Source: Candidatus Helarchaeota archaeon (GTDB lineage: Archaea > Asgardarchaeota > Lokiarchaeia > Helarchaeales > HEL-GB-A). From it: a stretch of 34,752 bases of DNA. The notes beneath the pieces were generated by a model. That model was given only the letters and a program-made list of their open reading frames with translations. It ran no database searches and was not told where the DNA came from. Below, piece by piece: positions 32,083 to 34,752 of this stretch. The position numbers and the translations under genes are program-made. The DNA is taken from NCBI GenBank assembly GCA_016840125.1, contig JAEOSY010000196.1, forward strand, positions 1-34,752. Reading direction: 5' to 3'. The number at the start of each line of letters is the position of its first letter. Position 1 is the first letter of the stretch.

Positions 32083-32271
32083 TTAATTTGATATATACGC
32101 TCCCTGAAGTGGAATTACTATAACATAATTATTTTTAATATCGGGCAATCCTACAATAGATGACCTAATTAAATTTCCCATTTTATACGAACCAAAACCT
32201 GCCCTATATTGTCCTTCGGCAAGCTTTTCTCCGGGTATTACTACTTTTTTCTTCTCAAAAAATACACTCAT
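32083..32271 (-). CDS. rrp4: Exosome cap protein Rrp4, N-terminal domain of a split gene
   Basis: A 62-residue ORF, MSVFFEKKKVVIPGEKLAEG and on, ending IVIPLQGAYISN. It matches the N-terminal (barrel-sandwich) domain of archaeal Rrp4, which normally runs straight on as GxYIPxxGDxVIG. Here a TAA follows ISN, and the IPKVGDLVIG text resumes eight codons after the last shared residue in the same frame. The start is sure: ATG 32271 has a GAGGTG ribosome binding site at seven nucleotides. The frame extends further upstream into SBDS, but that is overlap. This domain docks Rrp4 on the Rrp41-Rrp42 ring. Confidence 0.85.
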   Translation of the reverse strand: MSVFFEKKKVVIPGEKLAEGQYRAGFGSYKMGNLIRSSIVGLPDIKNNYVIVIPLQGAYISN

Positions 32272-32300
32272 TATAACACCTCTATAATACTCTACAATTT

Positions 32301-33017
32301 CTAAAGTTTTTTTACTTCTAATCGGCCCTTTGTAAGTTTTTTTAATTGATCTATAACACTTGGTTGCAATCCCGCTGCCATCTCCACCAATGCAATCCAT
32401 TTTCCATTTGATTGCCATTCTTCCTTAGTTATTGTTCCGGTTCGGATGATAATTTGATATGCTTTTGCGTGAAATTTTCCTGGTATTTTTACTGCAAAAG
32501 AGAGCTTTTCTAATCTAATGGGGAGTATGGGCTCTAAATCCTTAACCAAATCCTTGGCTTGCTCCTCAACATTTCTCCAAGGATCTATTTTCACTTTCAC
32601 TTCTTCTAAAGCCCTTTCAATCCGTGCCGGAGGATGGGGAAGTGATGTTTGTGGATTAATTGAATTTTGCGAGATATAGGTGATTACTTGCTTACGCTTT
32701 TCTTCTACTAATTTACGTCTTTGTTCTGTAGTAAGCTGTAATTCTCCCTCTAATAGAATCTGTTTGGCAATCTCCAAGGTATCAAGATTACCAAAAACAT
32801 CTTGAAGAGAATCATCCGTTGCTTTCCTTCCTCGTAGCGCGTCTTCAAAGATAGTAAATCCAATTAATATATCGCGTATGTCCAGTTCTTTTCCATCTCG
32901 AAAATCCCAAGCTAATTCAGGCTGTACAAGGATTTCGAATCGTAATCCGCTTGTTTCATATCTCGCTCTTACTGCATCGCCGATATCTATTCGCGCTCGG
33001 CCGCGCATGCCTACCAT
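32301..33017 (-). CDS. Ribosome maturation protein SBDS (SDO1 homologue)
   Basis: The 238-residue protein is the archaeal SBDS/Sdo1 orthologue, which in eukaryotes works with EFL1 to release eIF6 from the 60S subunit. The N-terminal FYSH domain has [20 protein letters not shown] with the [20 protein letters not shown] segment; the central helical domain has [20 protein letters not shown] and [20 protein letters not shown]; the C-terminal ferredoxin-like domain follows. It lies 5 nt downstream of psmA and 29 nt upstream of rrp4, the conserved archaeal order. Confidence 0.95.
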   Translation of the reverse strand: MVGMRGRARIDIGDAVRARYETSGLRFEILVQPELAWDFRDGKELDIRDILIGFTIFEDALRGRKATDDSLQDVFGNLDTLEIAKQILLEGELQLTTEQRRKLVEEKRKQVITYISQNSINPQTSLPHPPARIERALEEVKVKIDPWRNVEEQAKDLVKDLEPILPIRLEKLSFAVKIPGKFHAKAYQIIIRTGTITKEEWQSNGKWIALVEMAAGLQPSVIDQLKKLTKGRLEVKKL

Positions 33018-33022
33018 TCATT

Positions 33023-33751
33023 TCACGAACCGCTGTTATCATTCACCTTATCAATATAATTTTGCATCTCATCTAAAGAAAGTCTTTCAAACTTTTTTGT
33101 TTCCGATTTAATCACTGCAATTTCAGCTTTCGTTGGATCTAGATCTGACTCAATTACTTTTTTCAACACTTTTAATGCAATTATAATGACTTCATCGATA
33201 GATTTTTTTTCGTCATACTCTTTTTCTAATTCCTCGCGGACTGTCTGAGCTCCTGACCCAATAGCCTGGGCTCGATATCCCCAAAATGCACCTGATGGAT
33301 CCGTCATAAACAATTTCGGACCATCGTCTACACCCGCTACCAATAAGGATACACCAAACGGGCGGACACCAGCGTGCTGTGTATATAATTGCTTTAAATC
33401 ACAAATCTTTTTGGTTAGCATTGGGATAGAAATGCTTTCATTGTAATATAGTCGATTAACTTGTGACTGAATTCTGGCATTATCTATTAAAACTCGGGCA
33501 TCTGCAGTTAAACCCGCGATAGCAGCTCCTACATGAGTATCAATATCAAAGATCTTCTCAACTGATTCGGGTTCTTGTAAACTTAAAACCCTCTTTTCAA
33601 CAGCTAAGACTACTCCATCTTTACATCTAATTCCCATTGCAGTCGTTCCTCTTCGGACTGCCTCAATTGCATATTCAACTTGAAAGAGTCTACCATCGGG
33701 GGAGAATATTGTTATTGCTCTATCATAACCAAGTCCTGGTGGAGCAAACAT
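33023..33751 (-). CDS. psmA: Proteasome subunit alpha
   Basis: A 242-residue 20S proteasome alpha subunit. The alpha-type N-terminal helix YDRAITIFSPDGRLFQVEYA is exact, then EAVRRGTTAMGIRCKDGVVL, and the gate and ring contacts AGLTADARVLIDNARIQSQV and YTQHAGVRPFGVSLLVAGVD. Seven subunits form the outer ring that gates the chamber. The ATG at 33751 is preceded by GAGGTGG. It is the first gene of the SBDS-exosome operon; a TATA-like box lies about 65 nt upstream. Confidence 0.97.
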   Translation of the reverse strand: MFAPPGLGYDRAITIFSPDGRLFQVEYAIEAVRRGTTAMGIRCKDGVVLAVEKRVLSLQEPESVEKIFDIDTHVGAAIAGLTADARVLIDNARIQSQVNRLYYNESISIPMLTKKICDLKQLYTQHAGVRPFGVSLLVAGVDDGPKLFMTDPSGAFWGYRAQAIGSGAQTVREELEKEYDEKKSIDEVIIIALKVLKKVIESDLDPTKAEIAVIKSETKKFERLSLDEMQNYIDKVNDNSGS

Positions 33752-33812
33752 ATAACCACCTCGTTTAAAATTTCCATCTTTTTTCCTTTGAAAATAATAG
33801 ATCTTTTTTCCA

Positions 33813-33823
33813 TTATTATATTT
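33813..33823 (-). promoter_or_regulatory. TATA box for the psmA operon
   Basis: The minus strand reads AAAATATAATA here, about 65 nt before the psmA ATG; a start 25 nt downstream leaves a leader of about 40 nt containing the GAGGTGG ribosome binding site. Motif-based. Confidence 0.35.
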
Positions 33824-34215
33824 TTATTATAGATTCAATTCTTATCTCTTCTAAATTCTTCGATTAATACTTTTTTTTAACTCAAAAAACCTGAAGAATT
33901 TAGGTCCTTGTTCTTTTTTTACAAAGTTCCTTAGATGTTTTCTTTTACAATTATTATAGTTTAAAGATTGTAAGATATTTTTTAAATTCTTTGTATAAAA
34001 TAATTGCTTTTAGAGCTTTGAAGGTGGTTGGGGGCGACGAATAATTAGTAAGGATATTACACAAAAAAGCAGTTTATAATAAATTAAAAGTAATTTTATT
34101 GATCCAAATTTGCTTAGAGCTGAATATGGAAAATCCTTAGACAGAGCATTTCTCCAAAATTTATCGAAATTCAATATTAAGCGCTTTAAAAAAAGAGTAC
34201 ATTTTTATCTATGAT

Positions 34216-34266
34216 AAAACGTCGTGAAGCAGATCTCAAAACGTCGTGAAGCTCTTATTTCACGAC
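34216..34266 (+). repeat. Tandem 15 nt repeat plus inverted copy upstream of enolase
   Basis: The 15-mer AAAACGTCGTGAAGC occurs twice, at 34216-34230 and 34238-34252, spaced 22 nt start to start (about two helical turns). An inverted copy of its core, TTCACGAC, lies at 34259-34266 and can pair with GTCGTGAA of the second copy over 8 bp with an 8 nt loop. The block ends about 25 bp upstream of the TATA box, where an activator or regulator would bind. Confidence 0.8.
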
Positions 34267-34291
34267 TTCTGACAATTTTTCATTTAGAGAT

Positions 34292-34300
34292 TTTTAAATA
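34292..34300 (+). promoter_or_regulatory. TATA box for enolase
   Basis: TTTTAAATA at 34292-34300 is a good archaeal TATA element. A start about 25 nt downstream would give a leader of roughly 55 nt, which includes the GAGGTG ribosome binding site at 34368-34373 before the TTG start. Confidence 0.55.
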
Positions 34301-34381
34301 GGATCTGAATGGAATTAAATTTATCTAAAAAAATAGCCAAGAAATTTACAAAAAAACAGGATTATATGAGGTGTAAGTGAT

Positions 34382-34752
34382 TTGAATGCTGTAATCAAAA
34401 AGATTCACGCAAGATGGATTTTAGATTCCAGGGGAAATCCAACAATTGAAACTGAAGTCTTTGCAAATGAACAAGATCTATTCGCCCGTGCAGCCGTTCC
34501 CTCAGGGGCATCCACAGGTAGTCATGAAGCAATTGAGCTGCGGGATAATGCTCCAGATTTTAGAGGAAAGGGTGTAAAACAGGCAATTCAGAATATTAAT
34601 GAAAAAATTGCACCGAAACTTACAGATATGAATGTTTTCGACCAAAACAGCATAGATAACGCAATGCTTGAGCTCGATGGAACCCCGAACAAAGCCAATT
34701 TAGGGGCTAATGCCATTCTCTCTGTATCACTTGCTGTCGCTAAATTAGCGGC
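34382..34752 (+). CDS. eno: Enolase (partial, runs off the window end)
   Basis: The first 123 codons of phosphopyruvate hydratase, which converts 2-phosphoglycerate to PEP in glycolysis and gluconeogenesis. The N-terminal signature [20 protein letters not shown] and the substrate loop [17 protein letters not shown] are clear, followed by [20 protein letters not shown]. The start is TTG at 34382: GAGGTG lies eight nucleotides upstream, and no ATG or GTG in this frame precedes it. The repeat-bearing promoter upstream suggests regulation. The gene continues beyond position 34752. Confidence 0.95.
   Translation, partial: MNAVIKKIHARWILDSRGNPTIETEVFANEQDLFARAAVPSGASTGSHEAIELRDNAPDFRGKGVKQAIQNINEKIAPKLTDMNVFDQNSIDNAMLELDGTPNKANLGANAILSVSLAVAKLA

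Larger units (their letters stand above)
33752..34381. other. 630 nt AT-rich intergenic region between psmA and enolase
   Basis: No convincing ORF was found on either strand (longest ATG frames are about 12 codons). It holds the psmA promoter at its left end, a G-rich patch (GGTGGTTGGGGGCGACG) at 34023-34039 that stands out from the AT-rich surroundings, and the enolase promoter with repeats at the right end. No tRNA-like fold was seen. Confidence 0.6.

Noticed and set aside
32059..32090. Simple sequencing frameshift as the cause of the Rrp4 split.
   Set aside because: Both halves are in the same frame and four stop codons lie between them, which one indel cannot create; a longer assembly artefact remains possible.
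32272..32418. 49-residue N-terminal extension of the Rrp4 N-terminal ORF.
   Set aside because: It lies within SBDS in another frame and does not match Rrp4; ATG 32271 has a perfect GAGGTG site.
1..34752. CRISPR array, insertion sequence, prophage or integrase.
   Set aside because: No regularly spaced repeats other than the two-copy element before enolase, and no transposase or recombinase motifs in any large ORF.

Overview
This window reads as a chromosomal segment of an AT-rich archaeon, most likely an Asgard (Promethearchaeota) lineage. Archaeal identity rests on the ribosomal stalk operon (uL11, uL1, P0, P1), the proteasome-SBDS-exosome superoperon, archaeal-type AlaRS, Trm5, KEOPS Pcc1, prefoldin beta, a DUF434 protein and a tRNA-Cys with an intron in the anticodon loop. 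The Asgard assignment rests mainly on two Rab/Ras-like small GTPases with intact G1-G5 motifs, encoded beside a degenerate GTPase-like protein and a protein with a possible longin/roadblock-type N-terminus. Lineage below Asgard cannot be fixed from this sequence.

Layout. 1-4000: a small RHH regulator, an Fe-S protein with a winged-helix-like N-terminus, an unknown protein and a 577-residue multidomain protein. 4029-6622: uL11, then uL1-P0-P1, all on the minus strand. 6800-11700: a YfcE-like phosphodiesterase, a PUA-containing NSUN-type m5C methyltransferase, Pcm, Trm5, tRNA-Arg(UCU), a DUF434 protein and an OsmC protein. 11834-14849: two tandem cobalamin-binding radical SAM proteins. 15220-18018: a LeuRS whose catalytic core looks bacterial. 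18040-21365: the GTPase cluster (longin-like protein, pseudo-GTPase, GTPase, GTPase). 21453-22975: tRNA-Cys followed after 24 nt by cysS. 23089-24580: an orphan protein and an HhH-GPD-like Fe-S protein. 24729-28530: alaS, pyrH and a DUF2116 membrane zinc-ribbon protein. 28537-33751: the superoperon psmA-SBDS-rrp4(split)-rrp41-rrp42-eL43-pcc1-pfdB-DUF3194. 34382-end: the 5' part of enolase, behind a promoter with tandem and inverted repeats.

Most of the window serves translation, RNA processing and protein quality control. The parts that stand out are the four-gene GTPase module with a dead GTPase and a shared C-terminal extension, the exosome subunit Rrp4 split at its domain boundary by in-frame stops, the tRNA-Cys(intron)-cysS transcription unit, and the repeat-bearing enolase promoter. 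No CRISPR array, insertion sequence, rRNA gene or integrase was seen. All functional calls come from reading translated sequences and recalled family motifs; no database search was run.
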